Shown here piece by piece: positions 43,600-53,008 of a stretch of DNA of 57,700 bases. The notes below the pieces were generated by a model, which saw only the letters and a program-made list of their open reading frames with translations, was not told where the DNA came from and made no database searches. Each line of letters begins with the position of its first letter. Position 1 is the stretch's first letter. The DNA is from Planctomycetaceae bacterium (GTDB taxonomy: Bacteria > Planctomycetota > Planctomycetia > Pirellulales > Pirellulaceae). Position numbers and translations under genes: made by a program. The stretch is taken from positions 1 through 57,700 of the forward strand of contig JAAEMV010000711.1 of NCBI GenBank assembly GCA_024225195.1. Reading direction: 5' to 3'.

Positions 43600-44922
43600 A
43601 TGAAAAGTCTTAGCTTTCTTGTTTTTGTTGTGGTCACCATTTTTTGTTGGGGAATCTACGGTCCCGTTTTACATATTGGGCAGGGGCAAATGGCAGGGGG
43701 CGAGGGGAAGGCGAGTCTGCGTCCGTTCATGTGCGTTGGGATCGCTTACTTCCTGATCGCCGTTGTTTATCCAATGGTGGTACTGAAAACTACGGGCGAG
43801 AAAGGCCAATGGTCAATGGGAGGAATCTTTTGGTCATTTACCGCCGGTGCCGTTGGAGCGATTGGTGCTCTTGGAATTGTGTTGGCATTTAAGTTTCAGG
43901 GGAAACCAGTTTACGTGATGCCCCTCGTCTTTGGTTTGGCTCCGATCGTCAACACGTTTGTAACCATGTTTATGTCCGGCACTTTTAAGCAGGCGTCTCG
44001 TGTTTTTTACGCTGGGATCTTGATCGTTGCCGTTGGAGCAGCCGGAGTGTTGACGTTTAAGCCGACCGAAGAAGTAAAGAAGGAGAATCCGACTTCGCAA
44101 TTAGAGACATCCGAATCATCGATCACATTGGCATCGTATCGACAGGAATCGGACGGCGGTCAGGAGAGCAGTCAGAAACCCGATACCAGTCAGAAACCCG
44201 TAACGCAAGACAAGACAACTGACAAACCAGACAAGACAACTGACAAACCAGACGAGACAACTGACAAACCAGACGAGACAACTGACAAACCAGACGAGAC
44301 AACTGACAAACCAGACGAGGATACAGCTAAAGAAGATCCTTCTAAGGAGACAGATGAAGAGTTCAAAGATGAGGTTGCAAAAATAACTGCAGCGTTGGGC
44401 AGTGAAGAAAGCAAACCTAATTTATTTATTATTGCGTTGTGCATTGGAATAACGGCGTTGAGTTGGGGGGCCTATGGTCCTGTCCTGCACAAAGGGCAGG
44501 CGAAAATGGGAGGCGGCCGCTTGCGTCCGTTCCTCTGTGTGGGACTCGCTTATTTTGCCATCGCCGTTATCGTTCCCTGGATTTTGCTGGGAACCGGAGT
44601 GTTTGAAGAAGCTGGAGGTTGGCAACATGTTGGCGGTGTTTTCTGGTCATTACTGGCAGGAGCGGCGGGAGCAGTTGGAGCGCTCGGGATCATCTATGCG
44701 TTCAACTTCGGCGGCAAACCAATTTTCATCATGCCGCTGGTTTTTGGCTTTGCTCCGGTGGTGAACACGCTTACTGAGACCGTCTCGAAAAATCTACTCG
44801 GACAAGTCTCGCCTTTGTTTATTGGGAGCCTTGCGATGGTCATCGTGGGCGCAATTATTGTTCTGGTGTTTGCACCTCGTGGTGCAAAGCCGAAGCCTGC
44901 CAACGAAGCGGCAATTAGTTAG
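43600..44922 (+). CDS. Internally duplicated multi-TM protein (DMT/EamA-like), unknown substrate
   Basis: The 440-residue protein consists of two homologous membrane halves (about 1-150 and 268-430) joined by a hydrophilic linker. Each half has about five helices and repeats the same landmarks: W-G-x-YGPVLHxGQ, LRPFxCVGxAYFxIAV, FWSxxAGAxGAxGALGI, GKPxxxMPLVFGxAPxVNT. These resemble drug/metabolite transporter helices. The linker (about 151-267) is rich in Thr/Asp/Lys/Pro and contains five 7-residue units (DKTTDKP/DETTDKP) from a 21-bp tandem repeat. Transport is inferred from topology only. Confidence 0.7.
   Translation: MKSLSFLVFVVVTIFCWGIYGPVLHIGQGQMAGGEGKASLRPFMCVGIAYFLIAVVYPMVVLKTTGEKGQWSMGGIFWSFTAGAVGAIGALGIVLAFKFQGKPVYVMPLVFGLAPIVNTFVTMFMSGTFKQASRVFYAGILIVAVGAAGVLTFKPTEEVKKENPTSQLETSESSITLASYRQESDGGQESSQKPDTSQKPVTQDKTTDKPDKTTDKPDETTDKPDETTDKPDETTDKPDEDTAKEDPSKETDEEFKDEVAKITAALGSEESKPNLFIIALCIGITALSWGAYGPVLHKGQAKMGGGRLRPFLCVGLAYFAIAVIVPWILLGTGVFEEAGGWQHVGGVFWSLLAGAAGAVGALGIIYAFNFGGKPIFIMPLVFGFAPVVNTLTETVSKNLLGQVSPLFIGSLAMVIVGAIIVLVFAPRGAKPKPANEAAIS
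44209..44313. repeat. Tandem repeat, 21 bp x 5
   Basis: Five units of GACRAGACAACTGACAAACC plus A run without interruption; the first two carry GACAAG and the last three GACGAG. They lie in frame in the linker of the duplicated membrane protein gene and encode D-K/E-T-T-D-K-P. Confidence 0.95.
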
Positions 44923-45008
44923 GAAGGCGGGAGGAATTTGTGCTCAGCTCTTAAGGAGTGCGCACCGGTTTTATCTTTGTGGGATTGGAATAGCAGGGGA
45001 TTAGACTG

Positions 45009-45398
45009 TTGAATTCACCAAGCGATTCAGGCGATTTTGACGCTAACTACGTTCGGGAAATTGACTTGTGGTTGAGCCATGTCTGGATGATAAGGGCTTT
45101 TCTGAAGCATTGCGAAGAAGCGGAAGAGGATGACGAACTGAGAGATGTTCAGCGAACGCTTTACGACTATATGCTGGCGTTAGGTGGGCCGCTTCGGGCT
45201 GGTGATCACGGGAAATACTTAAAGCAAGCGAAGAAGAAACTAAAGAAACTTCGCAATGCTAATGAGCTGTTTTTGGAGATCCAACCGGAGATATCATCTC
45301 ATACTAATTTTCAAATGGCCGCTGTCTCGCTCAACGCCTCGGTCAAGCAAATTGCTAAATTAATTGAATCGCATGCGGCAGGTCATCCATTGAGTTAG
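45009..45398 (+). CDS. Small helical protein of unknown function
   Basis: The frame starts at TTG 45009 and encodes 129 residues, soluble and almost wholly helical. Landmarks: EIDLWLSHVWMIRAFLKHCEEA in pieces near the N-terminus, then TLYDYMLALGG, and a Lys-rich LKQAKKKLKKLRNANELF. I do not recognise the family. It lies 86 bases after the duplicated membrane protein and 58 before the oxidoreductase, all plus strand, perhaps one transcript. Confidence 0.65.
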   Translation: MNSPSDSGDFDANYVREIDLWLSHVWMIRAFLKHCEEAEEDDELRDVQRTLYDYMLALGGPLRAGDHGKYLKQAKKKLKKLRNANELFLEIQPEISSHTNFQMAAVSLNASVKQIAKLIESHAAGHPLS

Positions 45399-45456
45399 AG
45401 TTGGTTCAGATCAGGTTCGATTTTGTCTGGCTGCCGAACATCCAGTTTTCGAAAGA

Positions 45457-46488
45457 GTGAAGCTCATGCGTCAAATCTGGATTCCCCGCCCCGGTCTTCC
45501 GGAAGTTCTAGAGATTCGCGAAACTGAATTGCCCGAACCTAAGCCGACTGAGATGCGGATCAAAGTCGAAGCGGCTGGAGTCAATTTTGCTGATATCTCC
45601 GGTAGGCTGGGGATCTATCAGGATCTACCTCCGATGCCTGTGGTTGTAGGGTATGAAGTCGGTGGTTGCATAGACAAAGTTGGCGAGAAGGTAGATCCAG
45701 AATGGCTTGGAAAAGACGTGTTGGGTTTAACTCGTTTTGGTGGTTACAGCGAATCCGTCTGTGTTGACCAGCAACAGGTTTTTCAACGTCCGGTCGGAAT
45801 GACGGCAATTGAGGGTGCTGCATTGCCTGTAAATTATCTCACGGCCTACCAACTGGTTTGCGTCATGGGCGGGGTCAGGGCAGGGGAAACGGTTTTGGTT
45901 CATTCGGCCGGTGGTGGTGTTGGAATCGCAGCAATCCAATTGGCGAAACATCGCGGCGCTAAGGTGATTGGTACCGCGTCTACGGGTAAGCATGGTTACC
46001 TAACGCAAATTGGCGTCGATCATTGTATTGACTATCGCAAAGAAGATTTTGAAAAAAAGGTGATGGAAATAACCGGAGGGGCAGGAGTTGAATTGGTCCT
46101 TGATGCAGTAGGTGGGAAGTCATTTAAGAAGAGCTATCGTTCGCTTGCGGCCACTGGACGCCTTGGGATGTTTGGCATCTCTTCGGCTGCCGTTGGCAAG
46201 TCGAGAAATAGAATTGCTTTCTTTAAAATGGTCGCTAATTTGCCTTGGTTTAAGTTTACTCCGATCGAATTGATCAATCATAACAAAGGTGTTTTTGGGG
46301 TAAATTTAGGACGATTGTGGGGTGAGTTGGATCGGGTTGAGTGTTGGATGGAAGACTTGCTTGAGCTGTATCGCGAAGGTCTCATTAAGCCTCGCGTCGA
46401 TGCCACTTTTCCATTCTCAGAAGCGGCTGAGGCACACCACTACATTCAGGATCGAAAGAATATTGGGAAAGTTCTGCTTGTACCGTAG
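45457..46488 (+). CDS. MDR-family quinone oxidoreductase (VAT1-like)
   Basis: The 343-residue zinc-independent medium-chain dehydrogenase has the GroES-like N-domain (NFADISGRLGIY, VGYEVGG) and the Rossmann nucleotide motif VLVHSAGGGVGIAAIQLAKHRGAKV. The C-terminal KNIGKVLL region is typical. It probably reduces quinones or enones with NADPH. GTG 45457 and ATG 45466 are both possible starts. Confidence 0.88.
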   Translation: MKLMRQIWIPRPGLPEVLEIRETELPEPKPTEMRIKVEAAGVNFADISGRLGIYQDLPPMPVVVGYEVGGCIDKVGEKVDPEWLGKDVLGLTRFGGYSESVCVDQQQVFQRPVGMTAIEGAALPVNYLTAYQLVCVMGGVRAGETVLVHSAGGGVGIAAIQLAKHRGAKVIGTASTGKHGYLTQIGVDHCIDYRKEDFEKKVMEITGGAGVELVLDAVGGKSFKKSYRSLAATGRLGMFGISSAAVGKSRNRIAFFKMVANLPWFKFTPIELINHNKGVFGVNLGRLWGELDRVECWMEDLLELYREGLIKPRVDATFPFSEAAEAHHYIQDRKNIGKVLLVP

Positions 46489-46589
46489 CGACTGGCTAGG
46501 CTTTCTTTTCGCAAGTATTGAATTCAAAAATGGTAACGAGGGCGTTTCTTTTTTAGTGCTCACGCGGAAGGATTTTGAGGGAATAGGAA

Positions 46590-47555
46590 ATGAAAATTAC
46601 TTTTCAAATTTACATTGCGGTCGCAGTCGTAATCAGCCTTAGTTTTAGCCAGGCGATGGCTCAGGAAATTGTGAAACCAAATGCTAAGGAGCCGTCTGCT
46701 CAGCAGCCGTCTAAAACCGAATTTGTTGGGGCGACAGTCGAAGTTTATAAAACGGTTGGTAAGGTTGAGTTAAAGGCGTGGATTTTTAAACCAAGCTCGA
46801 TCAACGAATCTCAGAAATTACCTGCAGCGATCTTCTTCTTTGGCGGCGGTTGGCGAGGTGGGAGCCCAAAACAGTTCGTAGAGCATTGTAAATATCTTAG
46901 CAGTCGTGGGATGATTGGAATTGTGGTCGATTATCGTGTCTCTTCACGGCACCCGGTAAAAGTTGTTGATTGCATCGCAGATGCAAAATCAGCCATTCGT
47001 TGGGTGCGTCTGAATTCAGAGCGTCTGGGAATCGATCCTGAGAGAATTGCAGCAGGTGGTGGATCGGCTGGCGGCCATTTGGCAGCGGCGACGGCGACAG
47101 TGGCCGGATTTGATTCTGATGAAGGTCAGGCCTCAGTTAGTTGCCGACCGAATGCATTGATACTCTTCAACCCAGCCGTTGTGCTCGCGGGAATACCAGG
47201 CAAGGCGGAGATGAATGAAGAGCGATTGGCGAGTCTTACTAAAAGGGCAGGGGTGGAACCCTCAAAAATCTCACCTTATCACGGTGATTTGACGTCAGCG
47301 CCGCCGACGTTCATTGTTCACGGAAAAGCGGATACCACCGTGCCGTATCAATCGGTCGAGCTCTATACCGAAAAGATGCACGCGAACAACAGAGAGTGTC
47401 GGTTGATCGGGTATGAAAACCAGCAACACGGATTTTTTAATTTTGGGAAAGGTCGCTCGGAGTACTTTAATAAAACGGTTGCCGAGATGGACGCCTTCCT
47501 TGTTTCGCTCGGCTATCTAAAAGCCAGAGGAAAAATCGAGAACGCGGGTAAGTGA
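46590..47555 (+). CDS. Secreted alpha/beta hydrolase (esterase)
   Basis: The 321-residue protein has a signal peptide (about 1-24, cleaved after AMA) and a Pro/Lys-rich spacer. The hydrolase fold follows with the oxyanion loop FFFGGGW, nucleophile GGSAGG (Ser near 151), Asp in HGKADTTVPY and His in QQHGFF. This pattern matches BD-FAE/acetyl-xylan esterase-like enzymes often found in planctomycetes. The substrate is probably an acylated polysaccharide, an inference. Confidence 0.87.
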   Translation: MKITFQIYIAVAVVISLSFSQAMAQEIVKPNAKEPSAQQPSKTEFVGATVEVYKTVGKVELKAWIFKPSSINESQKLPAAIFFFGGGWRGGSPKQFVEHCKYLSSRGMIGIVVDYRVSSRHPVKVVDCIADAKSAIRWVRLNSERLGIDPERIAAGGGSAGGHLAAATATVAGFDSDEGQASVSCRPNALILFNPAVVLAGIPGKAEMNEERLASLTKRAGVEPSKISPYHGDLTSAPPTFIVHGKADTTVPYQSVELYTEKMHANNRECRLIGYENQQHGFFNFGKGRSEYFNKTVAEMDAFLVSLGYLKARGKIENAGK

Positions 47556-47605
47556 GTTGAGCTGGCCTTGTTTTGTGGCAGAGATTTTGGTGCGAAATTC
47601 GCGAT

Positions 47606-48943
47606 CTACCTGACTCGGCACTTGAAACGAACGAGGCCGCCTTTTTGAGGGGCAAGTGATTCGGACAATTTCCAACGAAGCAATAAAGAGCCGCCGTCAT
47701 TTTTCTCTTGAGAAAATTCAGCACCAACGGTCGAGGATGCCGAATCGGCGATGTACTCCAATCGGCGGGTCAGGTTGTCAATGATGGTCACGTCTGCAAG
47801 GTCACGGGCGCTGAGATTGTCAAATCGAATGGTGAATTCAACAATATCGCCGGTGCGAGCGGCTATTTTAGAAGCCACCTTGGTGACTCGAAGAATGTCT
47901 GAACCCTCTTTGGTTTCAACGTGGACAAACTGCTGAGCTGATTTTACTTTGTCAACTGTGACCGGAGCAGTGTTGCTGACTGCGATTTGGAGTCCGAGAT
48001 TATCTTCCCAAACCTTCGCGGATTGGATTCCAAGATCGAGTCGCGCCGACTCACTGTTGGAGTGTTTCCCTAATCGAATCAACGACAGATTTTCGTAGGC
48101 TTTGAATGAGTTCCGAGTGCCCAGCAGATGAACGATGTTGTCTGCCAGTACTCCACGGGTGCGGTCAATAAACTCACTGGCTCGTTTGGAGTTTTCGAAT
48201 TGATCGAGTGCTACATGCTGATTGGACGTTGCCGTTTCGTTATTGCCATTGGCCATCGCAATTGGAGTTTTCTCTTCGATTGAACCAATTGGTTGACGGA
48301 GGCGAGCGTTGAAGACGCCATCGAGACGGCGGACAGCACCAAATCGGGGAGCGTAGATGGCAACGCGATTACTGGGTGTTACGAGCCGCTGGCCATCAAC
48401 TGTTTCGAAGTGTCCCACGGTGTCTTCAGTTTCGAGACCCTGGATAATTAAATCATCGCCAATCGTGACTTTCACGCCACGATCGCTACCATCAAATACG
48501 TACTCATCCCGATTCGCTTTTGGGTTCCAGCCACTGAACCCAGGTGTGGAAAATTTTGAAGTCTCTTGGGTCGACTTGTTGCCCCGATAGACCATTCCAT
48601 ACCCAATCGGTTTGGGGTAAAAGCGGTTCAGGGCAGGGCGGGGCAGGTCGTTTTCAGCAGCAACCAGTGTCGCGGAGTTATTAAGAGCTGGATTAATTTC
48701 GGTCGTGATCTGAGTCGCGACTGATATCCCCGGCACAATTGCATCGGACGTAATCATTTTCAAGGGGAGCTGGTTGTCGGCTCGTGGCGCGACAGGAGTG
48801 CTCAGTTTTTCGGGAAGCGAAGCTCTTTTGAGCAGACGATCGAACCCGTCTTGGGCTTGTGAGTTAGCACCGCCGAAAACTAAACTTCCAATGACTGTAA
48901 TGCCGGCAAGGAAACCGGAGAGATGTTTCTGTTTACGTGTCAT
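47606..48943 (-). CDS. Secreted DUF11-domain protein
   Basis: The 445-residue protein has a signal segment (about 8-29) and an unassigned middle part. The end (about 350-445) is a DUF11 beta-sandwich: TGDIVEFTIRFDNLSARDLADVTIIDNLTRRLEYI in shorter stretches. DUF11 domains occur in cell-surface proteins. Downstream of two paralogous secreted proteins on the same strand, it may belong to an envelope gene group. Confidence 0.75.
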   Translation of the reverse strand: MTRKQKHLSGFLAGITVIGSLVFGGANSQAQDGFDRLLKRASLPEKLSTPVAPRADNQLPLKMITSDAIVPGISVATQITTEINPALNNSATLVAAENDLPRPALNRFYPKPIGYGMVYRGNKSTQETSKFSTPGFSGWNPKANRDEYVFDGSDRGVKVTIGDDLIIQGLETEDTVGHFETVDGQRLVTPSNRVAIYAPRFGAVRRLDGVFNARLRQPIGSIEEKTPIAMANGNNETATSNQHVALDQFENSKRASEFIDRTRGVLADNIVHLLGTRNSFKAYENLSLIRLGKHSNSESARLDLGIQSAKVWEDNLGLQIAVSNTAPVTVDKVKSAQQFVHVETKEGSDILRVTKVASKIAARTGDIVEFTIRFDNLSARDLADVTIIDNLTRRLEYIADSASSTVGAEFSQEKNDGGSLLLRWKLSESLAPQKGGLVRFKCRVR

Positions 48944-49024
48944 TACTTGTTCCGAATTGAGTGTCGATTGTTGCTGGGCTGATTATCAAGAATCCCGTTC
49001 CCATCGTGTTCTACAGGCCTGGTC

Positions 49025-49738
49025 TTATTTCGCAGGATCCGGGGTCGGATCGGGCAGTTGAGCCGCTTGGGGTGCGTTAAAGTTAAATAAGTTTACTTCG
49101 TCGGTCGCCAAAGGAATGCGAGATCCAATTCTCAGAATTGCCATTGGGCGTCCGAGTCGTTCGGCTTCTCGGAGCGGATCCCGAGCACCGCCAATATCGA
49201 TAGACGGTTGCTGATCGGCCATGTGCCGTTGAGGCAGCGCGGTCTCAGGATTTTCGAGGTAGATTACCTTCGTGACGAGGCTACCTCGCATGGCGTCGAC
49301 AACATCTTCCTGCGTCAATACGACCTCGACTGGGAACTCATTCTCGAGTCCTTGCGGCGGGTTGAGTCGGTTAAGAAGTTCAATAGAAGGATAGAGTGCC
49401 TGTCCTTCGTAACGTGGAACATTTGTCAGTTTGAATCGGTAAACAGGACCGATTTGCATCGCCACAGAAGCTTTCGATGCATTCGTCTGGATAAAGCTAT
49501 TTCCAGTACCGACCTCGATATTCGTTCCCTTGGGAGTAATCAATCGAACTGGTTGGACGTGTCCGCGCAGAGCGGGATTGCCAAGGCGATAATGATCCGC
49601 CGCGGCTCCCGGTACCATGTTGCCATCGATTAAGTGATGGCGAGTTCGCTGTTGCGCTGACGCTGATGCCGCGCTCATCACAAGAGTTGAGATGACAGCC
49701 AGCAGGATAAGGTTGTTTGCTAAGGAATGCTTCATCAT
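49025..49738 (-). CDS. Secreted protein, paralogue of the 49.9-51.0 kb gene
   Basis: The 237-residue protein has a signal peptide (about 1-28). Its core (about 90-225) aligns by eye with the next gene: YRFKLTNV/FRLKVTEI, ALYPSIEL/ELYPTLEI, VVLTQEDV/VQLTQEDF, LVTKVIYLENPE/FVTKVIYVPDPE, DPLREAERLGRPMAILRIGS/DPITEADRRGSILAIVRMGN. No known domain. The two are presumably a tandem duplication with envelope function; start ATG could be 49738 or 49735. Confidence 0.75.
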   Translation of the reverse strand: MMKHSLANNLILLAVISTLVMSAASASAQQRTRHHLIDGNMVPGAAADHYRLGNPALRGHVQPVRLITPKGTNIEVGTGNSFIQTNASKASVAMQIGPVYRFKLTNVPRYEGQALYPSIELLNRLNPPQGLENEFPVEVVLTQEDVVDAMRGSLVTKVIYLENPETALPQRHMADQQPSIDIGGARDPLREAERLGRPMAILRIGSRIPLATDEVNLFNFNAPQAAQLPDPTPDPAK

Positions 49739-49852
49739 TTTACTCGTTAACTTTCGACATCAGGTTTGAACCTATTGCGAATTCCTTTTGCGAATTTGGA
49801 ACGGACGGATCGTCCTTCGTTATTTTTGCCACTCCGAAGTGAAGTGCAAAAA

Positions 49853-49886
49853 ACGAGCCGCGATGACTTTCGCCATCGCGGCTCGT
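49853..49886 (-). terminator. Rho-independent terminator after the 372-residue secreted protein
   Basis: ACGAGCCGCGATG pairs over 13 bp with CATCGCGGCTCGT, loop of eight, followed on the minus strand by TTTTTT. It begins about 18 bases past the stop codon of the gene at 49904. The downstream paralogue therefore probably has its own promoter. Confidence 0.92.
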
Positions 49887-49903
49887 GAGATTTCTAAAGA
49901 GCA

Positions 49904-51022
49904 CTAGCGACGGAATCGATTTCCGAGCTGCCCTGGAGGGCAGTCTGGAGGAAGAACTCCACGAACCATATCGGCTGGTGGTTGAGAGTTCATTCTCGAT
50001 GGTCGAATCGTTCTTTCATCAATCAACACTTTGTTGACGGGTGAAGGATAGCTAAGTCCAGGTCGCTGACGCATGTGAACATCCACTTGCTGTGTCGGCG
50101 TTGGAATTTGCATCGCAGTGTGGTTGTGCATTTCGTAGCGTTGCAGTCCTGCAGGTCCACCTAGTGGAATATGAGGAGGACCGGGCAGACCAATGTTAGT
50201 TCCGGTCATTGGCATTCCGTAATTCGGGCCTGTGACTCCGGAGATGTAGTCTGAAACTCCGCCACCCATCATGACTGGGCCACCGGCTGCAACAGCAGGA
50301 TCTGAACCAGGTACTTCAAGGTCTTTGTTACCCATTCTTACGATTGCAAGAATTGATCCGCGACGATCAGCTTCGGTAATCGGATCGACACCGGGATCGA
50401 GGCGAGTGCTGACAATGGTGTCAACTCCAGCTAACGCTAACTCTTGAAATTCGGGATCGGGAACGTAGATAACTTTGGTGACAAAGTTAGCTGCTGCGAC
50501 TTGGTCGAAATCTTCTTGAGTCAGTTGAACAGGGACTGCAGCGTGTGAAAGGTAGGCGGCAGTTCGCGTGTTCGCTCGGCCAATCTCGAGAGTTGGATAG
50601 AGTTCCATTCCCGGGCGACCTTCGATTTCAGTTACCTTCAGACGGAAGATTCCGCCTTGGGCAAAGTTCTGTCGGCCGGGTACGACCAACGGTGTTGAGT
50701 CATACATGCCAACGGCAGAAACGTCCCAAGAAATTTTCATCATTTTGGGCTGATCAAAAAGGACCTGTACATTTTGAGTCGTTGCCGCCCCAAAAGATCC
50801 GTAGCTTGCGTTCTGCATTGGACCGCTTCGCATCGATCGGTTGAGAACGCCTGGTCCAGGACCGCCGACTCCGGGGCCTGGCTCCATGAGCATTTGAGCC
50901 GGTGGCAAATTATGCCCTACCGGAATTCCAGTGCGGGCACCTGGCACTTGGTATGCGAGCGCCGAAGTAGTCAAAGTGGCTAACGCCAGCATTGTGATGC
51001 CCGTTACATAACGTGCGTACAT
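49904..51022 (-). CDS. Secreted Gly/Pro-rich protein, paralogue of the 49.0-49.7 kb gene
   Basis: The 372-residue protein has a signal peptide (about 1-23, cleaved after ALA). A Gly/Pro-rich stretch, the shared core (about 85-245, see paralogue), and a long Gly/Pro/Met/Gln-rich tail follow, ending in CPPGQLGNRFRR. Such low-complexity tails suggest an envelope structural component. A strong AAGGGGG ribosome-binding site precedes ATG 51022. Function unknown. Confidence 0.75.
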   Translation of the reverse strand: MYARYVTGITMLALATLTTSALAYQVPGARTGIPVGHNLPPAQMLMEPGPGVGGPGPGVLNRSMRSGPMQNASYGSFGAATTQNVQVLFDQPKMMKISWDVSAVGMYDSTPLVVPGRQNFAQGGIFRLKVTEIEGRPGMELYPTLEIGRANTRTAAYLSHAAVPVQLTQEDFDQVAAANFVTKVIYVPDPEFQELALAGVDTIVSTRLDPGVDPITEADRRGSILAIVRMGNKDLEVPGSDPAVAAGGPVMMGGGVSDYISGVTGPNYGMPMTGTNIGLPGPPHIPLGGPAGLQRYEMHNHTAMQIPTPTQQVDVHMRQRPGLSYPSPVNKVLIDERTIRPSRMNSQPPADMVRGVLPPDCPPGQLGNRFRR

Positions 51023-51283
51023 CAGATTCCCCCTTAAAGGTTTTTTGCCGAAACTGCTCGGCTTGTCGACTCCGCCCGGGCCTCATGGCACGTGCAATCA
51101 AAAGTCTGGGTTGTAAAAGTGTTTCGTTTTCGCTGCTTCAGCAGCAAACTGCCGTAGACCATTTGGTCCGCCCCTCCTAAGATGCTCGCCCCAAGGGCAC
51201 GCAATCCTGCGCGGGTTGGCTACGTAGTTGTTAGTTCGGCCCGTCACAACACAATTCTTTGGAAAAATCCGCATATCCGATTC

Positions 51284-52495
51284 ATGAAGCAAGAATTACC
51301 CCTTGCCGTCGCTTTGCTAGCAGCCGGAAGCCTTTTGTGGCTAACCCAGCTAGCCGAACCCGCAGACTCTAGCGGCGTTGTTTTGGATTCAAATGTGCCA
51401 GTAAATGAGTCAGTTCAACGGAAGCAAGCAGAGTTACGGCAAATGCCGCGGCTGACCGACCCAAATATTGCGTTGCCGATTCGGGGTTATCGTGATCGCG
51501 GCCTAGTGAACGAAGAAACAAACGAAGGAAACTCAGGCGATTCACGGGTGGCCTTGATAACCTATGAGGAAGAGATCCCCTCAACGGTGTGGCAGGAGGA
51601 AACCTCGTCTGTGGTGCGGAAAAAAAGTGCTGCTAAGAAAAGCTGGGCCAACCCAAACCAAAGTCCCCAACGTTTTCTACTGGATGTTTCCAATTCACTT
51701 GCTAACTCGATGCCCTTTGAAGTGAATGTTTCAATGAGCGGCATGATTTTTGATCAAAAAGTAGAAGCAGTTGGAACTTACTATCAAATGGGGCAGGGGA
51801 CTCATAAATCGAGTTTAGCCCTAAAGTTTGCCAACGATTCCAATCCGGTTTCGATTCACCAATTGTGTGATGGTAATATTGTATTCAAATTACAGGAGTT
51901 CTCTCACAACGGATTGGTTGACCGACAGGATACGCTTGAATTTGTGAATTTGGACGTGTTAAGAGAAAGTATGGCAGACACGACGAGTGCCTTGATACCC
52001 ACGGGTTGGGTTGCTTCTGGCGGTATTGCTTGCACCATGCGTCATTTGTCCGCGGCCTTCGATTTCGAGGAGAAAAAGCGGCAGTCAAATGGCGACGTTT
52101 TGCTTCGGGGAGTCTTGAACGCAAGGACAGTAGCCAAGTTGACCGGTAAAACAAGTTTGACCGAGGAGCCTGACTGGGGGGCATTGCCATCGCATTTCCC
52201 ACACACTGTTGAACTTGTTTTGGGTGTGGATTCGACATTGTCGTATGTTCCTAAGCGGATGAGTTTTTCCAGGTTTCCCAATCGAGAGAGTCAATTGGCG
52301 AATAAGGAATTGATCACTATTGATTTTTCGAGATTCCAAGTGCTCACCGATCTTTCCGACGACTCTTTTAGGGCTAAGTACATTGATGTTGAGAAGGTAG
52401 ATGTGACAGCGGACTATATCGCTCGAATGAAAAAAATCGGTTTCTCGAGTGAGTCGCAGTCTGCAGAAAAAAGCAATGAAACCTTCGAGAGATAA
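51284..52495 (+). CDS. Membrane-anchored protein of unknown function
   Basis: The product has about 403 residues. A hydrophobic anchor (about 5-23, LAVALLAAGSLLWLTQLA) is followed by a mixed beta domain from about 125 (FLLDVSNSLANSMPFEVNVSM, YYQMGQGTHKSSLALKF). This domain looks loosely like LolA/outer-membrane lipoprotein-sorting beta sheets; I am not certain. The frame is open back to 51182, but ATG 51284 places the anchor at the N-terminus. It ends 11 bases before dtd, so they may be co-transcribed. Confidence 0.7.
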   Translation: MKQELPLAVALLAAGSLLWLTQLAEPADSSGVVLDSNVPVNESVQRKQAELRQMPRLTDPNIALPIRGYRDRGLVNEETNEGNSGDSRVALITYEEEIPSTVWQEETSSVVRKKSAAKKSWANPNQSPQRFLLDVSNSLANSMPFEVNVSMSGMIFDQKVEAVGTYYQMGQGTHKSSLALKFANDSNPVSIHQLCDGNIVFKLQEFSHNGLVDRQDTLEFVNLDVLRESMADTTSALIPTGWVASGGIACTMRHLSAAFDFEEKKRQSNGDVLLRGVLNARTVAKLTGKTSLTEEPDWGALPSHFPHTVELVLGVDSTLSYVPKRMSFSRFPNRESQLANKELITIDFSRFQVLTDLSDDSFRAKYIDVEKVDVTADYIARMKKIGFSSESQSAEKSNETFER

Positions 52496-52506
52496 AGGGT
52501 TCGTCC

Positions 52507-52956
52507 ATGCGTGCGGTTGTACAACGCGTAACTCGAGCCTCCGTTGCGGTCGACGGTGAAACGGTTGGGCAGATTAAACGTGGACTGCTTGTTTTTCTGG
52601 GAGTCGAGGTCGGCGACGAAAAAGCTGATCTGGATTATCTAGTTGGAAAAATTACCGGATTAAGGGTTTTTGAAGATGTCGACGGAAAGATGAATCTTTC
52701 GCTATTGGATACTCGGGGATCTCTGCTGGTCATTAGTCAGTTCACGCTTCTTGGTGATGTGAAAAAAGGTAAGCGTCCTAGTTTTGTACGTGCCGCAAAG
52801 CCGGAGTTGGCGCGGCGTTTGTATCAGGAATTCATCGAAGCCTGTCGCGGAATCAATGTGCCTGTGCAGACGGGTATTTTTCAGGCTGAGATGGCCGTAG
52901 AGCTCGTCAATGATGGTCCTGTGACCATTCTTCTTGACAGCCGAAAACAGTTTTAA
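52507..52956 (+). CDS. dtd: D-aminoacyl-tRNA deacylase
   Basis: The 149-residue enzyme has the DTD start MRAVVQRVTRASVAVDGE, the catalytic-region SQFTLLGDVKKGKRPSF and the end GIFQAEMAVELVNDGPVTI in parts (cross-subunit Gly-Pro corresponds to the ND-GP region). It hydrolyses D-aminoacyl-tRNA. It follows the anchored protein by 11 bases. Confidence 0.95.
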   Translation: MRAVVQRVTRASVAVDGETVGQIKRGLLVFLGVEVGDEKADLDYLVGKITGLRVFEDVDGKMNLSLLDTRGSLLVISQFTLLGDVKKGKRPSFVRAAKPELARRLYQEFIEACRGINVPVQTGIFQAEMAVELVNDGPVTILLDSRKQF

Positions 52957-53008
52957 GCAGGTTGAATGAATCTGCAGCAAGAGCCCATCTAATTTTCTAG
53001 ATTAGCTT

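Noticed and set aside
44190-44444. Ser/Val/Leu repeat peptide on the minus strand
   Set aside because: Shadow of the 21-bp repeat in the duplicated membrane protein gene.
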